Positions 18,594 to 28,362 of a stretch of 64,000 nt of DNA are shown piece after piece. Position numbers and translations under genes: made by a program. Below the pieces are notes generated by a model. It had not been told where the DNA came from and ran no database searches. It saw only the letters and a list, made by a program, of their open reading frames with translations. Positions within the stretch are counted from its first letter, which is position 1, and the number at the start of each line of letters is the position of its first letter. Source of the DNA: Agromyces kandeliae (lineage in GTDB: Bacteria > Actinomycetota > Actinomycetes > Actinomycetales > Microbacteriaceae); assembly GCF_009674665.1 (NCBI RefSeq), contig NZ_WKJD01000018.1, forward strand, positions 1-64,000, given 5' to 3'.

Positions 18594-20615
18594 ATGGAAG
18601 CCCGCCGCGTCCACGGCCTCTGGGCCGAGGCTTCGGTGGCAACGGGGCTCGTCGCCACCGTCGCCGGGTTCGCGCTCGCCTTGGCGGGATGGCCCGTGAG
18701 CCTGCCCTGGCTGGTCGCATCGTTGTGCTCCGTGGTGATCGCGGGAATCGCGCGGCTGCGCTATCGGGGCGATCGAGTCATCAGTTGGATCGTCATCGGC
18801 ACGGGCCTCGGCGCCGTCGGCACGGGCATCGATGTCTTCACCGACCAGGCTCTGCAGCTGGGAGTTGAGGCGTCGGCGGCCTGGCTCCTGCTCGCGCGGC
18901 GAAGCCTCACCGTCGGGGTCCTCCTGCTGATGCTCGTCGCGCTCCGGATCTACCCGGACGGGCGGCCGTTGCCGTACACCGTCCCGGTGCTCTGGGCGAC
19001 GGGTTCGCTCATGTACGCAACCGTCGCCCTGGTCACCTTCGGAGCGGAGAACCTGCCCCTGGAGTGGTTCGTGCAGGTCTCGGGCGAACCGAATCCGCTT
19101 CACGTCCTGCCGTTCGCGATCGGTGACCGCACGGTGCAGGTGATCCTCGGCGCGCTGTGGCTGCCGGCCCTGCTTGCGCCGGCGTTCCTGATCGTGCGCT
19201 ACGTGACGAGCGGGCCCCGCATCCGCCGCCGCCTGCGCTGGCTGCTCCCGCCGTTCGCACTCATCGGGGTCGTCCTCGTCGTGAACCTCGTCCTGCGGGA
19301 GAACGCGGGCGCGGTGACCGTCGCCGTGTACGCGGTGTTCGTGTTCTACCCGCCACTCCTGACCGCCGCGGCCATCCTCGGGGTGATCGATCCCCGTCGG
19401 TTCGACCCGGACCGGCTCCTGCGGCGCGGGCTCGTCGCCGCCGTGCTGTGGATCGTGATCGCCGCCGTCTTCGTCGGGGCGGCGTCCATCATCGGCGTCA
19501 CCGCGAGCGAGTACCTCACCGTGCCGTGGGCGGTGCTCCTGGCCGTCGTGGTCGCGACCCTCTTCGCGCCGACGCAGCGTGTTCTGGGGCGCGTCGCCGA
19601 TCGATGGCTGTTCGGCGCACGGCCCGATCCCGCCGTCGCCATCGCGCGGCTCGGGAGGACGCTCGCCGAGACCTTCGACCTTGGCACGCTCCTGCCGCGC
19701 ATGGCGACCGCGCTCGAAGAGGGACTCGGCATCGCGTGGGTGCGGGTCAGCATCACCGATGACGACGCGCCCGGCCGGGCCCCTGATGAGGCGCCGGTCT
19801 TCGTCGTTCCGGTGGTGCTCGACGGCGCCCACGTCGGTGACGTGCTGTGCGGACCCAAGCGAGCCGGAGCATGGTCGGCCGAGGACCGCGCCGTCGTCAT
19901 GACCTTCGCGCAGCAGGCCGCGCTCGCGGTCGCGAACGTGCGCCTCACCCAGCGGCTCGCCGCGCAGGCGGCCGAGCTGTCGGCGTCGCGCACCCGCCTC
20001 GTCCACGCCCAGGAGGGCGAGCGGCGACGCATCGAGCGCAACATCCACGACGGCGTCCAGCAGGACCTCGTCGCGCTCATCGCGCTCGTCGGGCAGTTCG
20101 ACACGGAACCCGCAGTCCAGCCGACCGCGATGGACCTGCTCCGCGACGGCCTGACCCGCGTGCTGGACGACATCCGCGACCTGGCCACGGGGATCCATCC
20201 GAGCGTGCTCACCGACCAGGGACTCCTCGGTGCCGTCGAGGCCCTCGCGGCGCGACATCCGATTCCCGTCACCGTCCGGGCGGATGCCGACCTGCGCACG
20301 GCACGATTCGATGAGGCGATCGAAGGCGCCGGCTACTTCATCGTCGCGGAGGCGCTCGCGAACAGCCTGAAGCACGCCGAGGCGCATCGGGTGGAGATCA
20401 CGCTCAGTCGCAACGGCGCGCGCCTCGAGATCGCCATCGCGGATGACGGGATCGGCCCGGGTGGCGACCCGCTCGGCATCGGGCGTGGCCTCGCGGGCGT
20501 GCGCGATCGGATCGAAGCGCTCGGCGGGTCGCTGACCGTGGCACGCAATGGGGGCGGGGGCACCCTCGTGCGCGCCTCACTGGACGCACGGGAGGTCGAG
20601 TTCGAGGATGCCTGA
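18594..20615 (+). CDS. Membrane sensor histidine kinase (NarL/DegS type)
   Basis: The 673-residue kinase has eight or nine predicted membrane helices in the first 330 residues, a GAF-like segment (about 340-440), then the HisKA_3 dimerisation helix RRRIERNIHDGVQQ with phospho-acceptor His485, and a HATPase domain (EALANSLKHAEA, then DDGIGPGGDPLGIGRGLAG). It would phosphorylate the response regulator whose start overlaps its stop by 8 bp. ATG 18594 is chosen because the membrane part begins there. The ribosome site is weak. The signal is unknown. Confidence 0.9.
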   Translation: MEARRVHGLWAEASVATGLVATVAGFALALAGWPVSLPWLVASLCSVVIAGIARLRYRGDRVISWIVIGTGLGAVGTGIDVFTDQALQLGVEASAAWLLLARRSLTVGVLLLMLVALRIYPDGRPLPYTVPVLWATGSLMYATVALVTFGAENLPLEWFVQVSGEPNPLHVLPFAIGDRTVQVILGALWLPALLAPAFLIVRYVTSGPRIRRRLRWLLPPFALIGVVLVVNLVLRENAGAVTVAVYAVFVFYPPLLTAAAILGVIDPRRFDPDRLLRRGLVAAVLWIVIAAVFVGAASIIGVTASEYLTVPWAVLLAVVVATLFAPTQRVLGRVADRWLFGARPDPAVAIARLGRTLAETFDLGTLLPRMATALEEGLGIAWVRVSITDDDAPGRAPDEAPVFVVPVVLDGAHVGDVLCGPKRAGAWSAEDRAVVMTFAQQAALAVANVRLTQRLAAQAAELSASRTRLVHAQEGERRRIERNIHDGVQQDLVALIALVGQFDTEPAVQPTAMDLLRDGLTRVLDDIRDLATGIHPSVLTDQGLLGAVEALAARHPIPVTVRADADLRTARFDEAIEGAGYFIVAEALANSLKHAEAHRVEITLSRNGARLEIAIADDGIGPGGDPLGIGRGLAGVRDRIEALGGSLTVARNGGGGTLVRASLDAREVEFEDA

Positions 20616-21291
20616 ACCGCTGCGTATCGCGATCGCCGAGGACCACTACCTCGTCCGCGAAGGGGTCCGCCACGCCGTGGAGAACGGCGGGCTCACGGTG
20701 ATCGCCGCGGTCTCGACCGCGGTCGAGCTCGCCCAGGTGGTCGAGCGTGAGCGACCCGACGCCGTCGTGACCGACATCAGGATGCCTCCGCATCATCGCA
20801 CCGAGGGCGTGGACGCCGCGCTCGCGATCCGCGCCGCGCACCCTGAGATCGGAGTCGTCGTGCTCTCGCAGCACAACGATCCCGCCTACGCGATGTCGCT
20901 GTTCCGGGAAGGCACGCGCGGGCTCGCGTACCTGCTCAAGGAACGGGTCGGGCGACCCGCGCAGCTGCTCGCGGCCATTCGTGAGGTCGTCGACGGCGGG
21001 TCGGTGGTGGACGCCGACGTCGTCGCGACCATGGTGGCGCATTCACGCCGGAACGCGGACTCGCCGCTGCTCGCCCTCACCGACCGCGAGCACGAGGTGC
21101 TCGCCCTCGTCGCGGGCGGTGCCAGCAACCGTGCGATCGCCGAGCGGCTGCACCTCAGCCAATCCTCGATCGAGAAGTACCTGGGCTCGATCTTCACGAA
21201 GCTCGGACTCGCCGACGAGCCTGATGTGCACCGCCGGGTCGCCGCGGTGCTCGCGTTCTTCGACGACCAGCGTCGCGCGCGGCCCATCTGA
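20608..21291 (+). CDS. NarL/LuxR-type response regulator
   Basis: The 227-residue regulator has an N-terminal receiver domain with acidic pocket (AEDHYLV) and phospho-acceptor Asp56 in VVTDIRMPP, and a C-terminal LuxR helix-turn-helix (LTDREHEVLALVAGGASNRA, then SQSSIEKYLGSIFTKLGL). It overlaps the kinase gene by 8 bp and is its cognate partner. The next gene, a membrane protein 170 bp downstream, is a plausible target. Confidence 0.93.
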   Translation: MPEPLRIAIAEDHYLVREGVRHAVENGGLTVIAAVSTAVELAQVVERERPDAVVTDIRMPPHHRTEGVDAALAIRAAHPEIGVVVLSQHNDPAYAMSLFREGTRGLAYLLKERVGRPAQLLAAIREVVDGGSVVDADVVATMVAHSRRNADSPLLALTDREHEVLALVAGGASNRAIAERLHLSQSSIEKYLGSIFTKLGLADEPDVHRRVAAVLAFFDDQRRARPI

Positions 21292-21461
21292 GCCAGGCCC
21301 GCTGGACACCCCGATCGGGGTTCCGGGATTCCGCAACGCATCATGCGAATCCCGGATGTCGCGACGGTCGTCGGCGCCCGTAGCGTCGACGGTGAGCCGA
21401 GGTCGAGATCCGGACGCACGCGGACACGGCCGATTGAGGTCGCACTGGACGGAGGCAGCTC

Positions 21462-22298
21462 ATGGAGAACCGCAGCAGACGTGGGTGGTGGGTCGCGGTG
21501 GCGATCGTCGCGCTCACCGTGAGCGTGCTCTCGTTCGCGCAGTCGATCGGATACGCGATCGCGTCCGCGGCGGCGGGCGGGCCGGTCCGCTGGATGTGGA
21601 TCGACCACGCCGGGCCGGCGGTGACGTCGTCCTTGATCGCCGTTGCGACACTCGCGATCGGAATCGCGGCCGTGTTCGCGAGCCGGCGCCGAACCGACGG
21701 CACGTCGTCGTTCGAGACGGAGTCGAAGGAAATGCCCGCGATGAACGACACCGTCGCCTCCAGATTCGCGTATGCCGCCGCAGTCTTCTTCGTCCTCGGG
21801 ATGATCGCGATCATCGGCCTCGGCGTGCGGAACGAGTTCGAAGGTTCCCCGCCGCCGAGCGTGATCATCTACGTGTTCGCCGGACTGGCGTTCCACTTCG
21901 CCCTGCTGCCCGTGATCTCCGCCCTTCCCGCCCCGACATGGGCGAGGGCATCAGGCTACGTCTGGGTCGTCGTCGACAACATGATCCTGATGCTGACGCT
22001 CTACAGCGTGGGTACGGAGATCATCGATCCGCTTCGCTGGGGAATCCATCTCGCCGCTGCGACGTGGTTGCTCGGCGCGAGCTGGGCCCAACACGGCGTT
22101 TCCCGCTGGGTCGGCCTCCTCGCCGCGTTCGGCCTGGCGGGCTCCTCCCTCGGGGGCGCCTTCACCGAGTCCGCCGTGGTGCTGCTCAGAGTCGCTGGTC
22201 CGCTCATGGTCGTCTGGCTCATCCTCGCTGGGATCCGACTCGGCAAGTCGGCGGCACCGGTACCGGCACCGGTGCCGGAGGAGCGGACGCGCGTATAG
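21462..22298 (+). CDS. Multi-pass membrane protein of unknown function
   Basis: This 278-residue protein has about seven hydrophobic helices, two in the first 75 residues and the rest after residue 105, with a short polar linker (SRRRTDGTSSFETESKEM) between. No transporter or enzyme motif is recognisable. ATG 21462 is preceded by ggagg at a good distance. It lies downstream of the two-component pair, inside the segment flanked by the two bfaA copies, so it may be the output or sensory accessory of that system. Confidence 0.7.
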   Translation: MENRSRRGWWVAVAIVALTVSVLSFAQSIGYAIASAAAGGPVRWMWIDHAGPAVTSSLIAVATLAIGIAAVFASRRRTDGTSSFETESKEMPAMNDTVASRFAYAAAVFFVLGMIAIIGLGVRNEFEGSPPPSVIIYVFAGLAFHFALLPVISALPAPTWARASGYVWVVVDNMILMLTLYSVGTEIIDPLRWGIHLAAATWLLGASWAQHGVSRWVGLLAAFGLAGSSLGGAFTESAVVLLRVAGPLMVVWLILAGIRLGKSAAPVPAPVPEERTRV

Positions 22299-22498
22299 GC
22301 GGTGCGGACGTGGGGCGGGAGAGCCATCGCACGGCCCATCGCCAGACGGCCTCGACGTACCGCATCCGGACCGACGGCCCCTGATCCGACGACGCACCGC
22401 CGGCCCCATCGGCGCCGATGGACGCAGCGGAGCGGGGGCGTCGGTCGCCGAGGGAACTCCGCATGCGGACAGCGGCCCCTGCGGACTACCGTGAGGGT

Positions 22499-23890
22499 GT
22501 GTCCGCTCCTGCGACCGACGCGACTGACGCACGAGCCGCTCACGCCGACGGCGTGGAGCGCCTGCTGGCGAGCTACCGGGCCCTTCGCCCGACGGCGACG
22601 GTGCGGCTGGCCAAGCCGACGTCGAACCTGTTCCGGTCGCGCGACCGAGTCGAGGCCCGGGGCCTGGACACGTCGGGGCTGACGCAGGTCATCGCGGTCG
22701 ATGCGGAGGCGCGGACGGCCGACGTGGCCGGCATGTGCACCTACGAGGATCTCGTCGCGGCGACGCTGCCGCACGGGTTGGCACCGTTGGTGGTGCCGCA
22801 GTTGAAGACCATCACGCTCGGCGGCGCGGTGACGGGGCTCGGGATCGAGTCGACGTCGTTCCGCAGCGGGCTGCCGCACGAGTCGGTGCTCGAGCTCGAC
22901 ATCCTCACCGGCGCCGGCGAGGTCGTGACCGCGTCGCCGACGGAGCACGCCGACCTGTTCCACGCGTTCCCGAACTCGTACGGCACGCTCGGCTACGCGG
23001 TGCGCCTGCGCATCGAGCTGGAGCCAGTCGAGCCGTTCGTCGCGCTCACGCACCTGCGGTTCCATGCCATTCCCGACCTCATCCGCGCTATGAACCGCAT
23101 CGTCGAGACCGGCGCCCTCGACGACGGAACCAGCGTCGACTACCTCGACGGGGTCGTCTTCAGTGCCGACGAGAGCTACCTCTGCGTGGGCGTGCAGACC
23201 GCGGCATCCGGCCCGACCAGCGACTACACCGGACAGCGCATCTTCTACCGCTCCATCCAGCACGCGGACGGTGCGACGCACGACCGGCTCACGATCCACG
23301 ACTACCTGTGGCGGTGGGACACCGACTGGTTCTGGTGCTCGCAGGCGTTCGGCGCGCAGCATCCGCTCGTCCGCCGGCTCTGGCCGCGGCGCTACCGGCG
23401 CAGCAGCGCGTACTGGAAGCTCATGAGGCTCGAACGGCGGTACGACATCGGAAACCGCATCGAGCGGTTGCGCGGGCGTCCGCCGCGCGAGCGCGTCATC
23501 CAGGACGTCGAGATCCCGATCGAGCGGACCGCCGAGTTCCTCGACTGGTTCCTCGCCGAGGTGCCGATCGAGCCGATCTGGCTGTGCCCGCTGCGACCGC
23601 GCGACGACACCGACTGGCCGCTGTACCCGCTCGAGCCGCAGCGCACCTACGTGAACGTCGGCTTCTGGTCGACCGTGCCGGTCGGCGCCACCGAGGGCGC
23701 GACGAACCGGCTCATCGAGCGCAAGGTCAGCGAGCTCGACGGGCATAAGTCGCTGTACTCCGACGCCTTCTACCCGCGCGACGAGTTCGACGCGCTCTAC
23801 GGCGGCGACGCCTACCGCGCCGCGAAGCGGCGGTACGACCCCGACTCACGGCTCCTCGACCTCTACGCGAAGGCGGTGCAACGACGATGA
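22499..23890 (+). CDS. bfaA: FAD-dependent reductase for 10-methyl fatty acid synthesis (BfaA/TmsA-like)
   Basis: This 463-residue FAD_binding_4 oxidoreductase has a flavin-binding half with AKPTSNLFRSRD and GGAVTGLGIESTSF, and a C-terminal half with SIQHADGATHDRLT and FGAQHPLVRRLWPRRYRR. By family and by ATGA overlap with a CFA-type methyltransferase gene, it should reduce the 10-methylene fatty acyl chain to the 10-methyl (tuberculostearic-type) product in membrane phospholipids. GTG 22499 agrees with the family N-terminus. An in-frame ATG at 22463 has a better ribosome site (aggga) and is the alternative. Confidence 0.85.
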   Translation: MSAPATDATDARAAHADGVERLLASYRALRPTATVRLAKPTSNLFRSRDRVEARGLDTSGLTQVIAVDAEARTADVAGMCTYEDLVAATLPHGLAPLVVPQLKTITLGGAVTGLGIESTSFRSGLPHESVLELDILTGAGEVVTASPTEHADLFHAFPNSYGTLGYAVRLRIELEPVEPFVALTHLRFHAIPDLIRAMNRIVETGALDDGTSVDYLDGVVFSADESYLCVGVQTAASGPTSDYTGQRIFYRSIQHADGATHDRLTIHDYLWRWDTDWFWCSQAFGAQHPLVRRLWPRRYRRSSAYWKLMRLERRYDIGNRIERLRGRPPRERVIQDVEIPIERTAEFLDWFLAEVPIEPIWLCPLRPRDDTDWPLYPLEPQRTYVNVGFWSTVPVGATEGATNRLIERKVSELDGHKSLYSDAFYPRDEFDALYGGDAYRAAKRRYDPDSRLLDLYAKAVQRR

Positions 23891-25257
23891 CGACGTTCAA
23901 GGAGCGCGGGCCCGGGTCGGCGACGTCGGCGACGACGGCGGATGCCACGCCGGCGGATGCCTCGCCGAAGCCGGATGCCTCGGGCAGGCTCACCCTCGCC
24001 GAGATCCTCGAGCTCGTCGCCGGCGGGCAGCTCCCGCTGCGATTCACCGCCTATGACGGCAGCTCGGCGGGCCCGCCCGACGCCCCGATCGGCATCGAGC
24101 TGAAGACGCCGCGCGGCACGACCTACCTCGCCACCGGCCGCGGCGACCTCGGCCTCGCGCGCGCCTACATCGCCGGCGACCTCGAGATCCACGGCGTGCA
24201 CCCGGGCGACCCCTACGAACTGCTCCGCGCGCTCGCCGACGAACTGGTGTTCCGGATGCCGCCGCCACGGGCCATCGCGCAGATCCTCCGTTCGATCGGC
24301 GTCGAGCACCTGAAGCCGATCGCGCCGCCGCCGGGGGAGGCGCCGCCCCGGTGGCGTCGCGTCGCCACGGGGCGCCGGCACAGCAAGGCCCGCGACGCCG
24401 AGGCCATCCACCACCACTACGACGTGTCGAACACCTTCTACGAATGGGTGCTCGGACCGTCGATGACCTACACCTGCGCGTGCTACCCGCGCCCCGAGGC
24501 ATCCCTCGACGAAGCCCAGGAGAACAAGTACCGGCTCGTCTTCGAGAAGCTGCGGCTGACGCCGGGCGACCGGCTGCTCGACGTGGGCTGCGGGTGGGGC
24601 GGCATGGTGCGCTACGCGGCGCGCCGCGGCATCCGTGTCGTCGGCGTCACGCTGTCGGAGGAGCAGGCCACGTGGGCGCAGCGCGCCATCGCCGAGGAGG
24701 GCCTGGGCGAGCTCGCCGAGGTGCGCCACGGCGACTACCGCGACATCGCCGACACCGGGTTCGACGCGGTGTCGTCGATCGGGCTGCTCGAGCACATCGG
24801 GGTGCGCAACTACGCGAAGTACTTCCGCTTCCTACAGTCGCGGCTGCGCACCGGCGGGCTGCTGCTCAACCACTGCATCACCCGCCCCGACAACCGGTCC
24901 GAACCCTCGACCCACGGGTTCATCGACCGCTACGTCTTCCCCGACGGGGAGCTCACGGGATCCGGGCGCATCATCACCGAAGCGCAGGATGTCGGCCTCG
25001 AGGTGCTGCACGAGGAGAACCTGCGCCCGCACTACGCGCTGACCCTGCGCGACTGGTGCGCCAACCTCGTCGAGCACTGGGACGAGGCGGTCGACGAGGT
25101 CGGCCTGCCGACCGCGAAGGTGTGGGGGCTCTACATGGCCGGCTCGCGGCTCCAGTTCGAGCGCGGCGGCATCCAGCTGCATCAGGTGCTCGCGGTGAAG
25201 CCGGACGAGCGCGGGGGAGTGGGGGAGCTGCCGCTGCGGCCGTGGTGGACGGCGTAG
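23887..25257 (+). CDS. bfaB: SAM-dependent fatty acid methyltransferase, CFA-synthase family (BfaB/TmsB-like)
   Basis: The 456-residue enzyme has an Ala/Thr-rich leader (residues 1-35), the substrate-side motif IHHHYDVSNTFYEW (from residue 174), the SAM-binding motif LLDVGCGWGGM (230-240) and the late LRDWCANLVEHW typical of cyclopropane-fatty-acid synthases. Paired with BfaA, it probably transfers a methyl group to carbon 10 of oleoyl phospholipid to make the 10-methylene intermediate. It overlaps bfaA by four bases and ends the transcription unit. Confidence 0.88.
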   Translation: MTTFKERGPGSATSATTADATPADASPKPDASGRLTLAEILELVAGGQLPLRFTAYDGSSAGPPDAPIGIELKTPRGTTYLATGRGDLGLARAYIAGDLEIHGVHPGDPYELLRALADELVFRMPPPRAIAQILRSIGVEHLKPIAPPPGEAPPRWRRVATGRRHSKARDAEAIHHHYDVSNTFYEWVLGPSMTYTCACYPRPEASLDEAQENKYRLVFEKLRLTPGDRLLDVGCGWGGMVRYAARRGIRVVGVTLSEEQATWAQRAIAEEGLGELAEVRHGDYRDIADTGFDAVSSIGLLEHIGVRNYAKYFRFLQSRLRTGGLLLNHCITRPDNRSEPSTHGFIDRYVFPDGELTGSGRIITEAQDVGLEVLHEENLRPHYALTLRDWCANLVEHWDEAVDEVGLPTAKVWGLYMAGSRLQFERGGIQLHQVLAVKPDERGGVGELPLRPWWTA

Positions 25258-25450
25258 GCTCAGGCCCGCCGGAGCCGGTTCGGCGGCGCAGGGCGCGCCT
25301 CGGGCGCACGTTACCCACCTCGACGAGGTGCGGCGCGAAGCGCTCCACCAGGCCGATGCTGCGGACGTGCTCGTGGCGACACTGCCCGAGGGGCGACACT
25401 CGCGGGCGAGCGACCGTCGGTCGGCGGTGCGGCCGGATGGACGACTGAAT

Positions 25451-25500
25451 GAATGACCGTCGCGGCGCCGGCGACCACGGTCACCGGCGCCGCGTCATTC
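25451..25500. terminator. Bidirectional hairpin between convergent genes
   Basis: cgcggcgccgg (25461-25471) pairs perfectly with ccggcgccgcg (25484-25494) around a 12-base loop. Outer arms gaatga (25451-25456) and tcattc (25495-25500) extend the stem after a small bulge. It sits between the converging bfaB and hydrolase genes. No T-tract is present, as is common in actinobacteria. Confidence 0.7.
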
Positions 25501-25515
25501 GCGGTGCGATGCCGC

Positions 25516-26358
25516 CTAGGCCGCCGCTACCTCGTCCACAGTGCCGAGCGACTCCGCCGGCGTGCGCCCCTCCACGACGTCGGCGAGCGCGCCGTTCCAC
25601 TCCGGACGGTTCTCGATGAACGCGACGTGGCCGCTGTTCTCGAAGTAGGTCAGCGTCGAGTTCGGCAGGAGCCGGTGCGCCTCCTCCGACCAGCGCGGAT
25701 CCCAGATGAGATCGTGGCGTCCTGTGAAGATCGCGACTGGCACCTCGATCTCGGGCAGGTGCGGGCGCATGTCGACGTCGATCAGCGCCTGGAAGCTCGT
25801 CAGGCCGACGAACGCCGGCACGCGCCATCCGGCCTGCACGAACATCTCCTCGGTGGCCTTGAGGTCCGTCCGGTGGAAGTTGTTGGCGTAGAGGCCGGCG
25901 ATGGTCTCGGTGCGCGCGACGCGCACGGCGTCGATGAGGCCCTGCACGTCGCCCGGCGGTGTGCCGTACGGGGCGTCCGGTGCCTGCCAGAACCGGGGAC
26001 CGCTGCCCGTGATGACGAGTCGCGCGAGCCGTTCGGGGTGCTCGTGCGCGTACTTGAGCCCGAGGTGGCCGCCCATCGACCAGCCGACGAGCGTGACGTC
26101 CTCGAGGTCGAGGCCGACGATGAGCGCGTGCAGGTCGCGGGCGTACAGGTCGTAGTCGTAGTCGCCCCACGGCTTGTCCGACTCGCCGTGCCCGCGCAGG
26201 TCGACCGTGATGCAGCGGTAGTCCGGGGCCAGGTCGAGCACCTGGTAGTCCCACGCATCGCCGCTGCCGGCCCAGCCGTGGACGAAGACGATCGGCTTGC
26301 CCGTTCCGCGGTCCTCGTAGGCGAGCCGCACTCCGGGCTCCACTTCGATGTTCGGCAT
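25516..26358 (-). CDS. Alpha/beta hydrolase
   Basis: The 280-residue enzyme has HGWAGSGDAW (oxyanion loop), VDLRGHGESDKP, nucleophile elbow GWSMGGH, an acid in FTGRHDLIWDP and the late histidine in NSGHVAF. It resembles non-heme chloroperoxidase/esterase-type hydrolases. It starts after aaggag and lies 4 bp downstream of a second hydrolase, the last of three genes in the alcohol dehydrogenase operon. Confidence 0.88.
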   Translation of the reverse strand: MPNIEVEPGVRLAYEDRGTGKPIVFVHGWAGSGDAWDYQVLDLAPDYRCITVDLRGHGESDKPWGDYDYDLYARDLHALIVGLDLEDVTLVGWSMGGHLGLKYAHEHPERLARLVITGSGPRFWQAPDAPYGTPPGDVQGLIDAVRVARTETIAGLYANNFHRTDLKATEEMFVQAGWRVPAFVGLTSFQALIDVDMRPHLPEIEVPVAIFTGRHDLIWDPRWSEEAHRLLPNSTLTYFENSGHVAFIENRPEWNGALADVVEGRTPAESLGTVDEVAAA

Positions 26359-26362
26359 GGTG

Positions 26363-27211
26363 CTACTCCTTCGTGTTTCCGGGGGGATCTTGGGTGGGGG
26401 AGAGGAATCGGCGGATCTCGTCGGCGACCAAAGCGGGCTCCTCGAGGTGCAGCAGGTGTCCGGCACCGGGGGCCTCGACGTACCGGCATGCCGGCGCGGA
26501 TGCCGCGAGGGCGCGGCCGTTGGGCACGGGCACGACGCGATCGGCGTCGCCGTGCAGGACCAGGATCGGCACACCGAGCCGAGCGGTCGCGGAGCCGGCG
26601 GCGAGGAACCGCTCGCACGCCTCGTACTGCGCCAGCCAGACCGCCGTCGGCGTCGGGTGCGCGAGCCGCGCGCGGATCATCCGCTCGTAAGCGTCGGGGT
26701 TCGCCTCGGCCCAGCCCTCGCGATAGGAGAGCGGCATCGTGAGTCGCGCATACGACTCCGGTGGCTCGCCGACGGCATCCAGCCATGCAGCGCGGGTCGC
26801 ATGCGGCACGGGCGTCGCGCCGTCACCGCCCGCGCTCGTGGCGATGAGGACGAGCCGGTCGACCAGTTCGGGATGGCGCGCCGTGAGCGTCTGCGCCACG
26901 TATCCGCCCATCGAGTACCCGCAGACGGCGACCCTCCCGCCGAGCGCATCGATCGCGTGCGCGGCATCGTCGACGAGCACGTCCATCGTGATCGGTTCGC
27001 TGCCGTCCGTCGATCGGCCGGTGCCGCGGTGGTCGAGCGACCAGAGTCCGATCTCGTCGTCGAGCTCCGCGCGGAGCGCCTCCGCCGCCCAGGAGGCGTA
27101 GCCCAGGCCGTGCAGCATCAGGATGTCGCGACGACCGCCCCGCCCTTCGAGATGCAGCGACGCCCCGTCACGGGTCGCGAGTCGGATCGCGGTGAGCTCG
27201 CCCGTGCTCAT
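26363..27211 (-). CDS. Alpha/beta hydrolase
   Basis: This 282-residue hydrolase has LMLHGLGYASW, LDHRGTGRSTDG, nucleophile elbow CGYSMGGY, an acid in HGDADRVVPV and the histidine in GAGHLLHLE. All of the alpha/beta hydrolase catalytic triad is present. It overlaps the alcohol dehydrogenase gene by four bases and is not closely similar to its downstream hydrolase neighbour. The pair may act in sequence on an ester or lactone formed from an alcohol. That is inference. Confidence 0.88.
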   Translation of the reverse strand: MSTGELTAIRLATRDGASLHLEGRGGRRDILMLHGLGYASWAAEALRAELDDEIGLWSLDHRGTGRSTDGSEPITMDVLVDDAAHAIDALGGRVAVCGYSMGGYVAQTLTARHPELVDRLVLIATSAGGDGATPVPHATRAAWLDAVGEPPESYARLTMPLSYREGWAEANPDAYERMIRARLAHPTPTAVWLAQYEACERFLAAGSATARLGVPILVLHGDADRVVPVPNGRALAASAPACRYVEAPGAGHLLHLEEPALVADEIRRFLSPTQDPPGNTKE

Positions 27212-28314
27212 GCGGGCATCTCGATCAGCTGCCGGATGGCTCGGCCGCCCGCGAGCTCGTCCATCGCGTGGTTCACGTCGTCGAGCCGGATCCGCGACGA
27301 GATGAGCTCGTGCAGCGGCAGGCGGCCCTCGCGCCAAAGCTGTTCGAAGCGCGGGATGTCGCGTGCGGGGACGGCCGACCCGAGGTAGCTGCCCACGATC
27401 TCGCGTGCTCCGGCCACGATCGACAGCGGGGAGACCTCGGCGCGTGCGTCGCCCGCCGGGAGCCCGACCGAGACGGTGCGTCCGCCGATCGCCGTGATCG
27501 CGACCGCCGTCTCGAAGGCCCGTGCCGAGCCGGCGGCCTCGATGACGGCGTCGGCCTCGACCGTCCCGACCGCGTCACGCGGCTCGACCGCCGCGGCGGC
27601 ACCGAGGTCGAGGGCCTTCCGACGCTTGGCCTCGACGGGGTCGACGCCGATGACTCGGACGCCCGGGATGCTGAGCGCGACGAGGAGGGCCGCCATCCCG
27701 ACCCCGCCGAGGCCGACAACGGCGAGCGTCTGCCCGGCGACCGGTCGTGCGGCGTTCAGGACCGCGCCGCCGCCGGTGAGCACCGCGCAGCCGAGCAGCG
27801 CGGCGATGTCGGGCGGCACGTCGTCGCCGACGGGGACGACGGAGCGGCGGTCCACGACGGCGTGGGTCGCGAACGCGGACACCCCGAGGTGGTGGGTCAC
27901 CGCGCCGTCCGCGCCCATGAGTCGTCGAGCCCCCGAGAGCAGCGTGCCCTCGGCGTTCGCGTGGGAGCCCGGGCTGCACGGAAGGCGGCCGTCGGTCGCG
28001 CACGCCGCACAGTCGCCGCAGCGTGGCAGGAACGCCATGACGACCCGCCCGCCGACGAGTTCCGCGCCGCTGTCATCGCCCGCGAGCAGCACCCGACCGG
28101 CGGCCTCGTGCCCGAGCAGCATCGGCAGCGGGCGCGGCCGGTTGCCGTCGACGACCGACAGGTCGGAATGGCAGATCCCGGCGGCCTCGATCCGGACGAG
28201 CACCTCGGTCGGGCCGGGAGGGTCGAGCTCGAGCTCCTGCACCTCGATCGGCCGGGACCGGTCGAACGGCGCAGGACTGCCTGATGCCGTCAGCACCGCT
28301 CCGCGAATCCTCAT
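27208..28314 (-). CDS. Zinc-dependent alcohol dehydrogenase (MDR family)
   Basis: The 368-residue enzyme shows the catalytic-zinc motifs GICHSDLS and GHEAAGRV, a structural-zinc loop with cysteines in CGDCAACATDGRLPC, and a Rossmann motif VVGLGGVGMAAL. It should oxidise an alcohol with NAD(P)+, forming the aldehyde or ketone. It heads a three-gene operon with two hydrolases and is divergent from a GAF/PucR-type regulator, whose activity probably controls it. Confidence 0.92.
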   Translation of the reverse strand: MRIRGAVLTASGSPAPFDRSRPIEVQELELDPPGPTEVLVRIEAAGICHSDLSVVDGNRPRPLPMLLGHEAAGRVLLAGDDSGAELVGGRVVMAFLPRCGDCAACATDGRLPCSPGSHANAEGTLLSGARRLMGADGAVTHHLGVSAFATHAVVDRRSVVPVGDDVPPDIAALLGCAVLTGGGAVLNAARPVAGQTLAVVGLGGVGMAALLVALSIPGVRVIGVDPVEAKRRKALDLGAAAAVEPRDAVGTVEADAVIEAAGSARAFETAVAITAIGGRTVSVGLPAGDARAEVSPLSIVAGAREIVGSYLGSAVPARDIPRFEQLWREGRLPLHELISSRIRLDDVNHAMDELAGGRAIRQLIEMPA

Positions 28315-28362
28315 CGACCTGCCCTCCTCGATGCGTCCGAGTGTGGTCGACGCGCGGGTGAT

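Noticed and set aside
25264-25285. A terminator directly after bfaB (ccgccggagccggttcggcgg)
   Set aside because: The stem is only six bases and mostly G/C background. The hairpin at 25451-25500 is much stronger.
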